Shown one piece after another: positions 9,433 to 18,750 of a DNA stretch of 64,000 nucleotides. The position numbers and the translations under genes were made by a program. Under the pieces are notes generated by a model, which saw only the letters and a list, made by a program, of their open reading frames with translations, searched no databases and was not told where the DNA came from. Source of the DNA: Microbacterium suwonense (GTDB lineage Bacteria > Actinomycetota > Actinomycetes > Actinomycetales > Microbacteriaceae); assembly GCF_030296555.1 (NCBI RefSeq), contig NZ_AP027728.1, positions 2,294,001-2,358,000 of the forward strand, given 5' to 3'. Every line of letters begins with the position of its first letter. The first letter of the stretch is position 1.

Positions 9433-9801
9433 TCAGGCCCGGTCGTGAAGGGTGATCTGGTAGCCGTCGGGGTCCGCGAAGGTGAAGGTACGGCCGAAGG
9501 GCCCATCGATGGGGCTCGACACGATCGTGTGCCCATCGGCGACGAGGGCGTCGTGGATGGCCTGAGTGTCGGTGGCGTGGAGCCAGATCGCCGCGCCGAT
9601 GCCGGGCTGAGGCGCGGATGCCAGATCGGTGCCGGGCACGACCTCTCGCAGGGCGAACGCGATCGGCTTCGTGTCGAACACGACGGCGTGGGGTGGGCCG
9701 GCGGGCGAGCGGACCAGGCCGAGGTACTGCTCGTAGAACGCCTGTGAGGTGGCGAGATCGCGGGCCTGCAGGGAGATGAAGTCGGGGCCGGTGACGGGCA
9801 T
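9433..9801 (-). CDS. VOC (glyoxalase/bleomycin-resistance fold) protein
   Basis: 122 aa with two betaalphabetabetabeta modules typical of the vicinal oxygen chelate fold: FISLQARDLATSQAFYEQYL with GLVRSP at the start, and RTFTFADPDGYQITLHD at the end carrying the usual late acidic region. The substrate cannot be read from the sequence. GAGGAGG lies upstream of the ATG at 9801. It is divergent from a MarR gene, with two palindromes between them, so it is probably MarR-controlled and may act on a toxic small molecule. Confidence 0.85.
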   Translation of the reverse strand: MPVTGPDFISLQARDLATSQAFYEQYLGLVRSPAGPPHAVVFDTKPIAFALREVVPGTDLASAPQPGIGAAIWLHATDTQAIHDALVADGHTIVSSPIDGPFGRTFTFADPDGYQITLHDRA

Positions 9802-9819
9802 GGTGTCCTCCTCGATTGA

Positions 9820-9863
9820 TGTCAGTTATCTGACACAAACAAATATATGTCAGAATACTGACA
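9820..9863. promoter_or_regulatory. Twin palindromic operators between the VOC and MarR genes
   Basis: Two sites share identical half-sites TGTCAG and CTGACA around 4-bp AT-rich centres: 9820-9835 (centre TTAT) and 9848-9863 (centre AATA). Centres are 28 bp apart. The second site overlaps the first base of the MarR start codon; the first abuts the VOC ribosome binding site. This is a classic divergent arrangement in which one MarR dimer pair would block both genes. Confidence 0.8.
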
Positions 9864-10312
9864 TGAGTCAAGCTGTGGGCCGCATCGATCTCGAGACCTC
9901 GATCGGCTACCTGTTGAAAGAGGCATCCAGCGCACTGCGGCTGGCGATGGAGGCGGTGCTGCGGCCACTCGGGATGACGATCACGCAGTACTCCTGTCTC
10001 GAGCTGCTCGCCCAGCGGCCTGGCCTGTCGAACTCCGAGCTGGCGCGGGGCACGTTCGTGACCCGGCAATCGATGAGCGTGCTGCTGCGGGCACTGGAGC
10101 AGGACGGCCTGGTCACCAGACCCGCAGAGCCTTCCGTCGGCAAGGTGCTCCCGGCCCGTCTCACGCCACGCGGCCGACACGTGCTCGAAGCGGCGAGCGC
10201 CGCCGTGCGGTCTGTGGAGCTGCGAATGCTGAGCGGAATGACGGATGCCGAGCAGGCGGTCGCTCTGAAGAGTCTGCGCAGCATCGTCCGCTCGCTGCAG
10301 GATGACGCGTAG
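9863..10312 (+). CDS. MarR-family transcriptional regulator
   Basis: 149 aa. The winged helix-turn-helix is at about residues 40-105 (MTITQYSCLELLAQRPGLSN, FVTRQSMSVLLRALEQDGLV, then the wing VLPARLTPRGRHVL). N- and C-terminal helices should form the dimer interface. The ATG at 9863 is chosen because the preceding in-frame ATG at 9848 is followed by a stop. No ribosome binding site is visible, so the transcript may be leaderless, starting within or next to the second operator. It probably represses itself and the VOC gene. Confidence 0.88.
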   Translation: MSQAVGRIDLETSIGYLLKEASSALRLAMEAVLRPLGMTITQYSCLELLAQRPGLSNSELARGTFVTRQSMSVLLRALEQDGLVTRPAEPSVGKVLPARLTPRGRHVLEAASAAVRSVELRMLSGMTDAEQAVALKSLRSIVRSLQDDA

Positions 10313-10344
10313 ACGGGCTGTGTGATCGCGCTAGCGTGAACAGC

Positions 10345-11316
10345 ATGCGCATCCTCATCATCGGCGGCACCGGCAACATCAGCTCCTTCGTGACGGCGCA
10401 CGCCGTCGCCCGCGGCTACGACGTGACGGTCCTGAACCGGGGGCGCAGCCATGTGCCCGATGGAGTGCGCGGGATCATCGGCGATGCGGGGGACCCGGAA
10501 TCGATCGAAGCTGCCATCGGACCCGAGACGTTCGACGTGGTCGCGAACTTCCGCAGCTTCTCACCGCAGCAGGTGACCGACGACATCCGGATCTTCGCGG
10601 GGCGCACCGGACAGTACCTTTACATCTCGAGCGCCTCTGCGTATCAGAAGCCGATCGCACAGCTGCCCATCGTCGAATCGACACCGTTGCGCAACCCGTT
10701 CTGGCAGTACTCGCGTGACAAGATCGCCAGCGAGGATCTGCTGGTCGCCGCGTATCGCGAGACAGGATTCCCGATCACGATCGTGCGTCCGAGTCACACC
10801 TACGGCCCGTCGCTCATCCCCCTCGAGGGCGGATGGACCGCGCTGCAGCGCATTCTCGACGGTCGGCCCGTGCTCGTGCACGGGGACGGCACGAGCTGGT
10901 GGACGCTCACCCACTCACGCGATTTCGCGACGGCGTTCGTCGGGCTGTTCGGCAATCCGCATGCGCTCGGCCAGGCGGTGCACATCACCAGCGACGAAAG
11001 CCTCACGTGGGACGAGATCGCCCGGCTGCTCGCGCGACCGCTCGGGCGCGAACCCGAGATCGTGCACGTGGCATCGGACGCGATCGCGCGGGAGCTGCCC
11101 GAGATGGGCCCCGGACTCGTCGGCGACAAGGCCCACTCGGTGCTGTTCGACAACTCGCGTATCAAGCAGCTCGTGCCCGGATGGGTCGCGACCACCCCGT
11201 TCGCCGCCGGTGCTCGCGAGATCGTCGACTGGCACCTGGCCGATCCATTGCGACAGCGGATCGACGCGAAGCTCGACGCCGCATTCGACCGGCTGATCGA
11301 GAAGTACGGGAGGTGA
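10345..11316 (+). CDS. NAD-dependent epimerase/dehydratase family protein (extended SDR)
   Basis: 323 aa. The N-terminal Rossmann motif is ILIIGGTGNISSFVT. Further signs are an SSASAYQK strand, the YSRDKIASE active-site Tyr-x(3)-Lys, IVRPSHTYGP, and a C-terminal region resembling sugar-nucleotide epimerases and plant mRNA-binding/epimerase-like proteins (THSRDFATAFVGLFGNPHA, VHITSDESLTWDEIA). The substrate is unknown. The ATG at 10345 is preferred to the GTG at 10336 because the Rossmann strand begins at once. A TAGCGT hexamer 8-13 bp upstream suggests a leaderless start. Confidence 0.85.
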   Translation: MRILIIGGTGNISSFVTAHAVARGYDVTVLNRGRSHVPDGVRGIIGDAGDPESIEAAIGPETFDVVANFRSFSPQQVTDDIRIFAGRTGQYLYISSASAYQKPIAQLPIVESTPLRNPFWQYSRDKIASEDLLVAAYRETGFPITIVRPSHTYGPSLIPLEGGWTALQRILDGRPVLVHGDGTSWWTLTHSRDFATAFVGLFGNPHALGQAVHITSDESLTWDEIARLLARPLGREPEIVHVASDAIARELPEMGPGLVGDKAHSVLFDNSRIKQLVPGWVATTPFAAGAREIVDWHLADPLRQRIDAKLDAAFDRLIEKYGR

Positions 11317-11577
11317 TCCCGCCTGCGGCACCGAGCCGCGCTGGGCTGGTCGTGAGCGCGAATCCGGACGGGTAGTTCTTCGACGCGTCCGATGCAATGT
11401 CGGACCCCCTCCCTACAGTGACTCCCAGCCGGTCCTCGCGGACCCCGGAGGCTCTCCCCGAACTCCGAACTTCGCGCCCGATTCAGGGCGTTGTTCGGCG
11501 TGCGCGCAGACCGGCTCCCTACGGCATCCGTCGTGGGGCAGGCCGGTGCTCCGCGCACCTCTCCGAAGGAGAAGCAG

Positions 11578-12471
11578 ATGTCCATTCCCACCCCTCCCGC
11601 GGCCCAGCCGCAGCCTCCCGTCCCGCCGAGCGGAAACCCGCCGGCGCCGCCGACCGGCTACACACCTGGCATGCCGATGCCGCCACAGACTGCGGCGAAG
11701 AAGACGAACGTGCTCGCCCTGATCGCGATGATCGTGGCGATCGTCGGGTTCGTGTTCGCCTGCGTCCCCGGCGCGCTGATCGTCGGCTGGGTGCTGCTGC
11801 CGATCGCGTTCGTGCTCAGCATCGTGTCACTGTTCCTGAAGGGTGACCGCAAGTGGATGGGCGTCGTCGGGCTGATCGTGGCTGTCGTGGGGACGATCGT
11901 CGGGTTCGTCGTGTTCTTCGCCGTAGTCACCTCGGCGGTCGACGATGCATTCGGCAGCGGTGAGACGAGCGTCTCGCAGCCGCTCGAGCAGGATGCGGGA
12001 ACCGCAGCAGATGCCGAGCAGGCGACGGATGCCGATGAGCAGACGGATGCTGCCGCAGAGGGCACCCGTGAGAACCCGTCCCCGCTGTCGTCGCAGATCA
12101 GCAGCGACGACTGGACCGTCGTGGTCAACAGTGTCAACGCCGACGGCGCGGCTGCCGTCGCCGAGGGGAACATGTTCAACGACGAGGCTCCGGCCGGGTC
12201 ACACTACGAGATCGTGAACTACACGGTCACCTACACGGGTGACGACAAGGGCCTGGCCGCAGAGGTACAGGTGGCCATGGTGACCAGCGCCGGAAACGTG
12301 CTCAACAGCTACGACGCCATGGTCGTACTGCAGGACGGCTTCGGCCTGGACGAGCTGTACAACGGCGCATCGGCCACGGGTTCGGAGGCGTTCCTCGTGC
12401 CCGACGGCGAGACCGTGCTCATCCGGGTGACCCCGGGCATGTTCGCCGATGAGGTGTTCGTCACGCCGTAA
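11578..12471 (+). CDS. Membrane-anchored protein with Pro-rich N-terminus and extracellular domain (DUF4190/DUF4352-like)
   Basis: 297 aa. Pro/Gln-rich N-terminal ~40 residues; three hydrophobic segments (about residues 43-60, 62-83 and 95-118); then an acidic Ala/Asp linker and a C-terminal beta-rich domain (SSDDWTVVVNSVNADGAAAV, EIVNYTVTYTGDDKG). The last part resembles DUF4352-type extracellular domains often found in actinobacterial lipoproteins. The ATG at 11578 follows GAAGGAG. The ~260 bp upstream contains a possible -10 (TACAGT, about 11413) and no other gene. A strong terminator follows. Confidence 0.72.
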   Translation: MSIPTPPAAQPQPPVPPSGNPPAPPTGYTPGMPMPPQTAAKKTNVLALIAMIVAIVGFVFACVPGALIVGWVLLPIAFVLSIVSLFLKGDRKWMGVVGLIVAVVGTIVGFVVFFAVVTSAVDDAFGSGETSVSQPLEQDAGTAADAEQATDADEQTDAAAEGTRENPSPLSSQISSDDWTVVVNSVNADGAAAVAEGNMFNDEAPAGSHYEIVNYTVTYTGDDKGLAAEVQVAMVTSAGNVLNSYDAMVVLQDGFGLDELYNGASATGSEAFLVPDGETVLIRVTPGMFADEVFVTP

Positions 12472-12523
12472 GGCGCGTCGAACGACGGGAGCCGCTCGCT
12501 GGGGAGCAGGGGCTCCCTGTGAA

Positions 12524-12563
12524 GAGGGCTCTGCGGTCAGGAGGGGCTGACCGCAGAGCCCTC
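12524..12563 (+). terminator. Strong hairpin terminator
   Basis: A perfect 16-bp stem (12524-12539 with 12548-12563) around an 8-base loop lies about 50 bp after the preceding gene. It lacks a long U tail, as is common in high-GC actinobacteria. A smaller hairpin (GGGAGCC/GGCTCCC) precedes it at about 12488-12516. Confidence 0.8.
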
Positions 12564-12630
12564 GGGGGCAGAACTTCACCCCGTTGGAAAGTTTGTCCAG
12601 CATGACTAGGCACCCGATAGGTTGAACGAT

Positions 12631-12672
12631 ATGAGCTTCGTTCGCGACTCCCTCGGCGGCGATGTCGCGTGA
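12631..12672 (+). CDS. Possible 13-codon leader peptide coupled to the DUF6361 gene
   Basis: ATG at 12631 begins MSFVRDSLGGDVA, ending in a TGA that overlaps the GTG start of the next gene (GTGA). A TAGGTT hexamer 9-14 bp upstream would allow a leaderless transcript to start at this ATG. If so, the real gene would be translated only by coupling to the leader. This is inference from spacing alone; it could also be a chance frame. Confidence 0.35.
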   Translation: MSFVRDSLGGDVA

Positions 12673-13886
12673 CTTCACTGATCGCCTGGCTCGACGCGTC
12701 GAGCGAGGAACAGCGTCGGATGCGCGACATCATCCACCTCTTCGCCGACCGCGACAGTCGCGATGAGCTCGGACTCGGGCAGATCCGAGATGCGCTCAGT
12801 GATGCGCTCTTCCCCGGCACATCCACCTTGCATACACGCGCCCGTTATCTCCTGCTCGTGCCGTGGGTCTTCCAGGAGGCTGCCAAACGGCTCAATCCGA
12901 CGGCTGAAGTCGATCGCATGGAGAGAAGACTCATCTCCGCCATCCACGATTCCGAGGACTACGCCGGTCTCCTCGGCATGCAGGCCGGCGCTGCACTCAA
13001 GACGCTCCCCTCATCGATCTACTGGTCGATGTTACGTCGGTACCGCATCCTGAGCGACTCCTCACTGAGGATGCAGGATGCCCTGATTCTTGATGGCCAG
13101 AGGCTGGGAGGCGACGATCTGAGTGACGCCACTCGTCACAGGTTCCACGCTTGGTCGTCGACGATGCCCCGTGCGCCCATCGGTTTCCCCACGGTCGTGG
13201 CGGGCGGTTTCGCGCTGAGACACGAGGAGGCCGCATGGCTCTGCGAGCGCATCCTCGATGCGGTGCCCGGCACCCTCATGGCGCACTTCGCCATCAATCC
13301 GCCGTCGCCTGACAGCCAAGCACCGTGGGCAGAGCCGTCCACACAGTACCTCTCCGGAGAGGCGAAGGCATACCTCGGTCATGCAAGGTCGTTCTCAGCG
13401 GTGATGCACGGAGCGCAACTGCTGTACAACCTGATGCTGGCCGAACAGCACCAAGATGCGGGATTCGACAGCGATCGCGACTTCGTCGCCACCTATCGTG
13501 ATGAGCTCGACGTCTGGGCGGAACGATTGCCGGGAGACGTAGACGTCGAGATGTGGAACATCGAGGATCTCCTCGTGCGTGTACACAGCGAACGCGGCGC
13601 ACCCGTGCATCCTCGTTCAGTGCGCTTTGTCCGCGACTGGCGCGACCTTCTGCGAGACACTCCGCCTGCGCACCTCCTCAGCCACCCAAGGGCTCGAAAA
13701 CTGATCAGCGATCGAGAGAGGCACAACAAGGGACCGCAGGCTCGGCTGGGAAATCGTCGTCGCCTGCAATCGTGGGGTGGCAGCTCAGGGTCTGGGGCGA
13801 TGACCTTTCGATGGTCTTCCGTCCGCACGATCCTGACTGACATCCATAACGGCCTCGACCGGGAGCCGGAGCCCGACGATGCTTGA
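12669..13886 (+). CDS. DUF6361 family protein, first gene of a nuclease-helicase module
   Basis: 405 aa. The conserved opening SLIAWLDASSEEQRRMRDII and the block GLGQIRDALSDALFPGTST, then HTRARYLLLVPWVFQEA, match DUF6361 as I know it. No nuclease or ATPase motif is visible; a DNA-binding or target-recognition role is only a guess. The basic C-terminus (KLISDRERHNKGPQARLGNR) could contact nucleic acid. It overlaps the phospholipase-D-like gene by 8 bp, so they are translated together. The first ~200 residues are rich in helices. Base composition from here to about 18.7 kb is visibly less GC-rich than the flanks, fitting an acquired island. Confidence 0.75.
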   Translation: MTSLIAWLDASSEEQRRMRDIIHLFADRDSRDELGLGQIRDALSDALFPGTSTLHTRARYLLLVPWVFQEAAKRLNPTAEVDRMERRLISAIHDSEDYAGLLGMQAGAALKTLPSSIYWSMLRRYRILSDSSLRMQDALILDGQRLGGDDLSDATRHRFHAWSSTMPRAPIGFPTVVAGGFALRHEEAAWLCERILDAVPGTLMAHFAINPPSPDSQAPWAEPSTQYLSGEAKAYLGHARSFSAVMHGAQLLYNLMLAEQHQDAGFDSDRDFVATYRDELDVWAERLPGDVDVEMWNIEDLLVRVHSERGAPVHPRSVRFVRDWRDLLRDTPPAHLLSHPRARKLISDRERHNKGPQARLGNRRRLQSWGGSSGSGAMTFRWSSVRTILTDIHNGLDREPEPDDA

Positions 13887-15648
13887 ACCTCAGACGCGTG
13901 CGACATTGACTGAACAGCTGACACCACCGACGGGGTATCAGCTGTCTCATGCCGTCGGCACGACGTTCACACTCGATCTTGCGACCGCGCTCAGCGTGCC
14001 GCTGTCATTCGCGTCACATCATGTGGCTGCGGACGATGACACGATCGGCATCCTGGATGCTGTCCGCCGGGTGGCGGACAAAATGGACATCTTTGCCCAG
14101 GCCGGTGAGATCTCGATGGGCGCAGCATCCGACCTCGTCGCACTGCTCGAGGAGTCCGTCCACCCCGTGCACGTGAACCACGGCCTTTTCCATCCCAAGG
14201 TCTGGTTCCTGGAGTATGCGGCGGGTGACCATCGCGCGTACCGTTTTTTGTGCGCGAGTCGAAATCTCACCGAGGACCACAGCTGGGACACCCTGGTGCG
14301 CCTGGACGGTACGTTCGACCGTGGCGTAACCCACGCCGAGAATGCCCCTCTGGCCGATCTGCTCGAAGCTCTGCCCCGCCTGGTGGTGAATCCGCTCCCT
14401 GCCGAACGCGCCGCCGCCCTCCGCGCGTTTGCCGATCGGCTGCGTGCGGTGAGCTGGGAGCTGCCCTCCAACGCTCACGCGCTCCGCTTCCATGCTCTCG
14501 GCATTCCCGGAGCCGATGTACCGGACTTCCAAGGCAAGCGGGCATTGATCATCTCTCCGTTCGCCACCGAAGACGGGCTCCGGCTATTGCGAAGCGACGT
14601 TCGTACGGCCACGCACCTGCTCTCGCGCGCGACGACCCTTGACGCGCTCCCCGCTGAAGCGATCGATGAGAAGTTGTCGACGTATGTTCTTGATGAGGCG
14701 GCCATCGGCGATGACCTCGATCCAGTCCGCCTTAATGGTCTCCACGCGAAGGTTGTGATCGTCGATCGCCGCGACGGTTCGCATGTGTTCCTCGGTTCGG
14801 CGAATGCAACCCGTGCGGCGTGGCACTCGAACGTCGAGGTCATGGTGGAGATCACCGGGCCCAGGTCCACGTTCGGCGTGGAGGCGACACTCGACGCGCT
14901 CGGCGACCTCAAAGAGGAGTACATCACGGAGGGAGGCGTCGAGGAGTCCGAGGAGGAGAGGGCGAAGCGACGTCTGGAATCGATGCTCCGCGACGTCGCA
15001 GCCGCTCACTTCACCGTGCGAGTCCTCCCGGGTGCGCCGCACAGTCTTCGGGTGTGGGCGGATGCCGGTCTTGCGGCGACGGTGGAACGAGCATCACGTG
15101 AAGGAATCTCCTTGCGGTGGCACCTTCTCACGCGCGCGGACCTCGGTGCGACGCTATTCGCACCGGATGAGGATGCTGCTCCGACAGTCACCGGAGTTCC
15201 GCTCACCGACATCACACCGTTCATCTGCATGATCGCGCGTGACGCAGCAGGCAATGACCGGCGCACCATCGTGCTGGCGGCCCTGCTCGACGACGTACCT
15301 TCGCGAAAAGACGCAATCGTGGCACGGCAGCTCACCGACCGCGCCTCGTTCTTACGCCTGCTGACACTGATGCTGGAGCTGTCTGGGAACATCTTCAACA
15401 GCGGCGAGAATAGCGGTGCGGCACAGTTCGCGTTCGGTGCGGCATCCGGTGATTCGGACGGATCCGGAGTGTTCGAGGCACTCGTCCGAGCCCTCGGGAA
15501 AGGCCACCAAGGTCTCGATGAGGTCCGCCGCATCATCGACTTCGTTCGAGAGAACGACGATGGCCGCAATCTGCTCCCAGACGGGTTCGATGTGCTCTGG
15601 TCGAATGTGTGGCGTGCATATACCTCGCTGAACGGAGCACGACGGTGA
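13879..15648 (+). CDS. Phospholipase-D-superfamily nuclease with two HKD motifs
   Basis: 589 aa. The first motif is H105-x-K107 (GLFHPKVWFLEY) with CASRNLT downstream. The second, canonical one has H289-x-K291, D296 and the GSANATRAAW segment (Ser307, Asn309). Two such motifs form one active site in PLD nucleases, so an active DNA nuclease is likely. The remaining C-terminal ~250 residues have no recognised domain. PLD nucleases partner with SF2 helicases in NgoAVII/CglI-type restriction enzymes and in DISARM. It overlaps the upstream gene by 8 bp and the helicase by 4 bp (GTGA), a strong sign of a single functional complex. Confidence 0.88.
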   Translation: MLEPQTRATLTEQLTPPTGYQLSHAVGTTFTLDLATALSVPLSFASHHVAADDDTIGILDAVRRVADKMDIFAQAGEISMGAASDLVALLEESVHPVHVNHGLFHPKVWFLEYAAGDHRAYRFLCASRNLTEDHSWDTLVRLDGTFDRGVTHAENAPLADLLEALPRLVVNPLPAERAAALRAFADRLRAVSWELPSNAHALRFHALGIPGADVPDFQGKRALIISPFATEDGLRLLRSDVRTATHLLSRATTLDALPAEAIDEKLSTYVLDEAAIGDDLDPVRLNGLHAKVVIVDRRDGSHVFLGSANATRAAWHSNVEVMVEITGPRSTFGVEATLDALGDLKEEYITEGGVEESEEERAKRRLESMLRDVAAAHFTVRVLPGAPHSLRVWADAGLAATVERASREGISLRWHLLTRADLGATLFAPDEDAAPTVTGVPLTDITPFICMIARDAAGNDRRTIVLAALLDDVPSRKDAIVARQLTDRASFLRLLTLMLELSGNIFNSGENSGAAQFAFGAASGDSDGSGVFEALVRALGKGHQGLDEVRRIIDFVRENDDGRNLLPDGFDVLWSNVWRAYTSLNGARR

Positions 15649-18600
15649 GCCGCGTCGATCTCCACGCGGTGATGAGTGGCCTGAAGTCGTTTCAACGCGA
15701 CACGGTGAACCATGTGTTCGAGCGGTTCTACGGGCCCGAAAGTGATCAGGCATCCGGACGGTTCCTCGTCGCCGACGAAACGGGCTTGGGTAAGAGCATT
15801 GTCGCTAGAGGGGTCATTGCCCGCGCCATCGAGCACCTCGAGCACGCCGATGAGATCAACCGCATCGACATCGTCTACGTCTGTAGCAATGTAGATCTTG
15901 CGACGCAGAACCTCCGACGGCTCAACGTGACTGGTGACGAACACATAGGGATGACGACACGCCTGACCATGCTCGCGCGTGAAAGCAAACGCCTGAGCAC
16001 CCCGTCGAGCGATGGTCACAAGAAGGTGAACCTCGTCTCGTTCACACCAGGCACGTCGTTCAGCGATGGCGGCTGGCGTCAGGGCGCCGCGCCGGAGCGC
16101 GCGTTGCTGACGATCATCCTCGATGAGCGCTTCAACGAGACCAGCTCGGATCGGCGCATCACCCGGATGCTCATGCAGGGGACTGTGCGCAGCCGTGGAA
16201 ACTTCGAACGGTACGTGCAGAGACTGCACGAAGAGCTGAAAGGCCCGCCGGACCCGGTGATCGTCACTGCTTTCGAACGACTGATCCGCGCCGACGGCTC
16301 GCTCGAGATGTTCCTCACTCTGCGCGAGGAACTGCGCGGCAAGCACCGGCTTCCAGGAGAGTTGTGGCATCGAACGCAGGAGCTCACTTCACGGCTCCGC
16401 AGCGCACTGGCCAAGGCCGGCGTCGATACCCTCGAACCGGATCTGATTATCCTCGATGAGTTCCAGCGCTTCCGAGAACTGTTGAACCCGGAATCGGGAG
16501 ATGCTGCCGAACTTGCGCATGCGCTGTTCAACCACAAGGATGCACGGGTTCTGCTTCTCTCCGCCACGCCATACAAGCCGTTCACCAACGCTGACGACTC
16601 CGACGACGACCACTACCGGGACTTCCTGGCGACCGTGAAGTTTCTCGCCGGAGGCCTCGCCGGTTCCGAGAAGCCGGTCGCCGACGCATTGGCAGCGTAT
16701 CGACGCGCGCTCGTCACGGATCAGGATGCAGAATCCGCCGCGCTCGAAGTGAGAAACCAGCTGCTCCCCCTGATGAGCCGGTACGAACGACCACCTATCG
16801 CCACGAACGAGGACCTTGTCCAGGTGCGGGAGTTGGCCACGGAGACGCCCAGCGTGATCGACCTTGCAGGCTGGGCAGCACTTCAGAACCTGGGCGCAAC
16901 TGTCGACACACCCATCGACGTGGAGTATTGGAAGTCGATACCTTACTTCGCCAGCTTCATGGACGGCTACAAGCCCGCCGAGCGCACCCGGCGCCTGCTG
17001 GCAGAGGGAGATGCATCGGTCGCGCAAGCCCTCGCGCGAACCCGCACCCTGGATACCCGCGCGGTCGAGCGATTCGACCCCATAGATTTCGGCAACGGAC
17101 ATCTGAGGGCGCTGGCGCGCGAAACCGTCGAGAATGGCTGGTGGAAGCTCCTCTGGATGCCGCCGACGATGCCGTATCTCGAACCAGGCCGTTTTTTGGA
17201 CCCTTATCGGATGGCTCCGTCACCAAGCAGGTGCTGTTCTCCGCTTGGAGCGCCGCACCGACGTCCGTCGCTGCACTGCTCAGCTATGAAGCGGACCGTC
17301 GCGCTGCCGGGGATAGGTCGATATTGCGTGCCAACACCCCGATGCACGCAAAGCCGTCAGTGCTCGACTGCAATATCGGCTCGCCGACGGGCAGCCTGCC
17401 GCCATGTCGACGCTGGCGCTGTTCTGGCCACACCCTGGCTTGGCCGCTCGCAGCGATGAGCTCGATGTCGCACGCGCGCACCGTCGTCTCTCCACGCCGA
17501 AAACGTTCATCGAGTCGTTCGGCCTCGATGACGGCGCATCAACAGAGCATGTCTGGGATGCCTTCTTCAGCATCCCTGGCCTCCTGCCGCCCGAGATGAC
17601 GGACATCGACGCTGAACAACTTGCTTCCCTCGACGAAGACGACGAGGAAGCCTCACGCGGCCTGACCGAGCACGTTAGGCACGCGCTCGAAGCGCAGGGT
17701 TCAGAGCAGTTGTCACACCCTGACCTTGCTGAGCTCGCGGCTTTCGCCCCGGGCAGCGTCACGTTTCGTGCGTTGCGCAGTGCTGCGGGGGCAGCGAGCA
17801 CTGATTCGGGGGTGTGGCGCAGCGCTTTCGTTCTCGCAGAGGGGTTGCGGTCGCTGTTCAACCGCACCGAGACGATCGCCCTACTGACGACGTTGTACGG
17901 TGATGCGCAGCACTACTGGAAGAGTGTGCTGGCGTACTGCGCCGACGGGAACCTACGCGCGGTGCTCGATGAGTATCTGTTTCAGTTGGCCAGCGAGTTG
18001 GGTACGACAGAGCTGGATGACTCTGCGCTGATGCTGGTCGCTCGCCGAGCAGTCGACGCGCTTTCGCTGCGTTCCACCCGCTATGTCGCACGCGGCAATA
18101 CCGGTGACCGGCGGGATGTCCGGTTCACCGCGCGATTCGCCGTGCGGTACGGAGGCAAGCAGGAGTCGGCGGACGAGAAGGCCGGTGTTCGGCAGGGCGA
18201 GGTGCGGACATCGTTCAACAGCCCGTTCGCACCCTTCGTTCTCGCCTCGACGAGCGTTGGACAGGAGGGGATCGACTTTCATTGGTGGAGCCACTCCGTG
18301 ATCCATTGGAACCTCCCGTCAAACCCCGTTGATTTCGAGCAGCGCGAAGGTCGCGTGAACCGTTTCGCTGGACACGCGGTGCGGAAGAACGTCGCTGCGA
18401 GGCACTGGGATGACGTACTGGCGTCGCATGATCCTCACGCATGGCGGGCCGCCTTCACTGCGGCAATCCAGTCCGAGAACGAATTGGGAGAGTTCTCACC
18501 GTGGTGGATGTACCCGGGCCCGGCGCGGATACATCGCGTGCTCACGCATTATCCGCTCAGCCGCGATATCGCAAAGTACAAGCGACTCCGTTCTGCGCTG

Positions 18601-18735
18601 ACCCTGTACAGGCTGACCTTGGGGCAACCCCGCCAAGAGGACATGGTCGACATGCTCGCTCGGCGAGGCCTCGATGCGACAGAACTGCCAGTGATCGACC
18701 TGCGGCCACCGAGTAGTGCAAATGCTCTGCACTAG
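15645..18735 (+). CDS. SF2 DEAD/SNF2-type helicase of the module, two frameshifts in this sequence
   Basis: About 1030 aa once repaired. Helicase motifs: I, ADETGLGKS (residues 43-51); II, DEFQ (271-274); III, SATPYKP (from 306). In the C-terminal RecA domain come FVLASTSVGQEGIDFHWWS and FEQREGRVNRFAGHA (motifs V and VI). The reading frame slips twice: at a run of six T (17192-17197) and at four C (17337-17340). One added base at each restores continuous homology. The GTG at 15645 overlaps the PLD stop. It ends at a TAG at 18733-18735, only bases before transposase sequence, so its last residues may be altered by the insertion. Confidence 0.85.
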
Positions 18736-18750
18736 CTAGCCGGGGAAGCG

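Noticed and set aside
9173..10180. 335-codon minus-strand frame
   Set aside because: It spans the VOC gene and the MarR gene in other frames; only its end contains a short HepT-like relic.
18713..18733. Left terminal repeat of the IS3 remnant at TAGTGCA/TGCACTA
   Set aside because: It is a 7-bp inverted repeat around a 7-bp spacer at the helicase end and does not match the right end near 21295-21319; it may be a small terminator.
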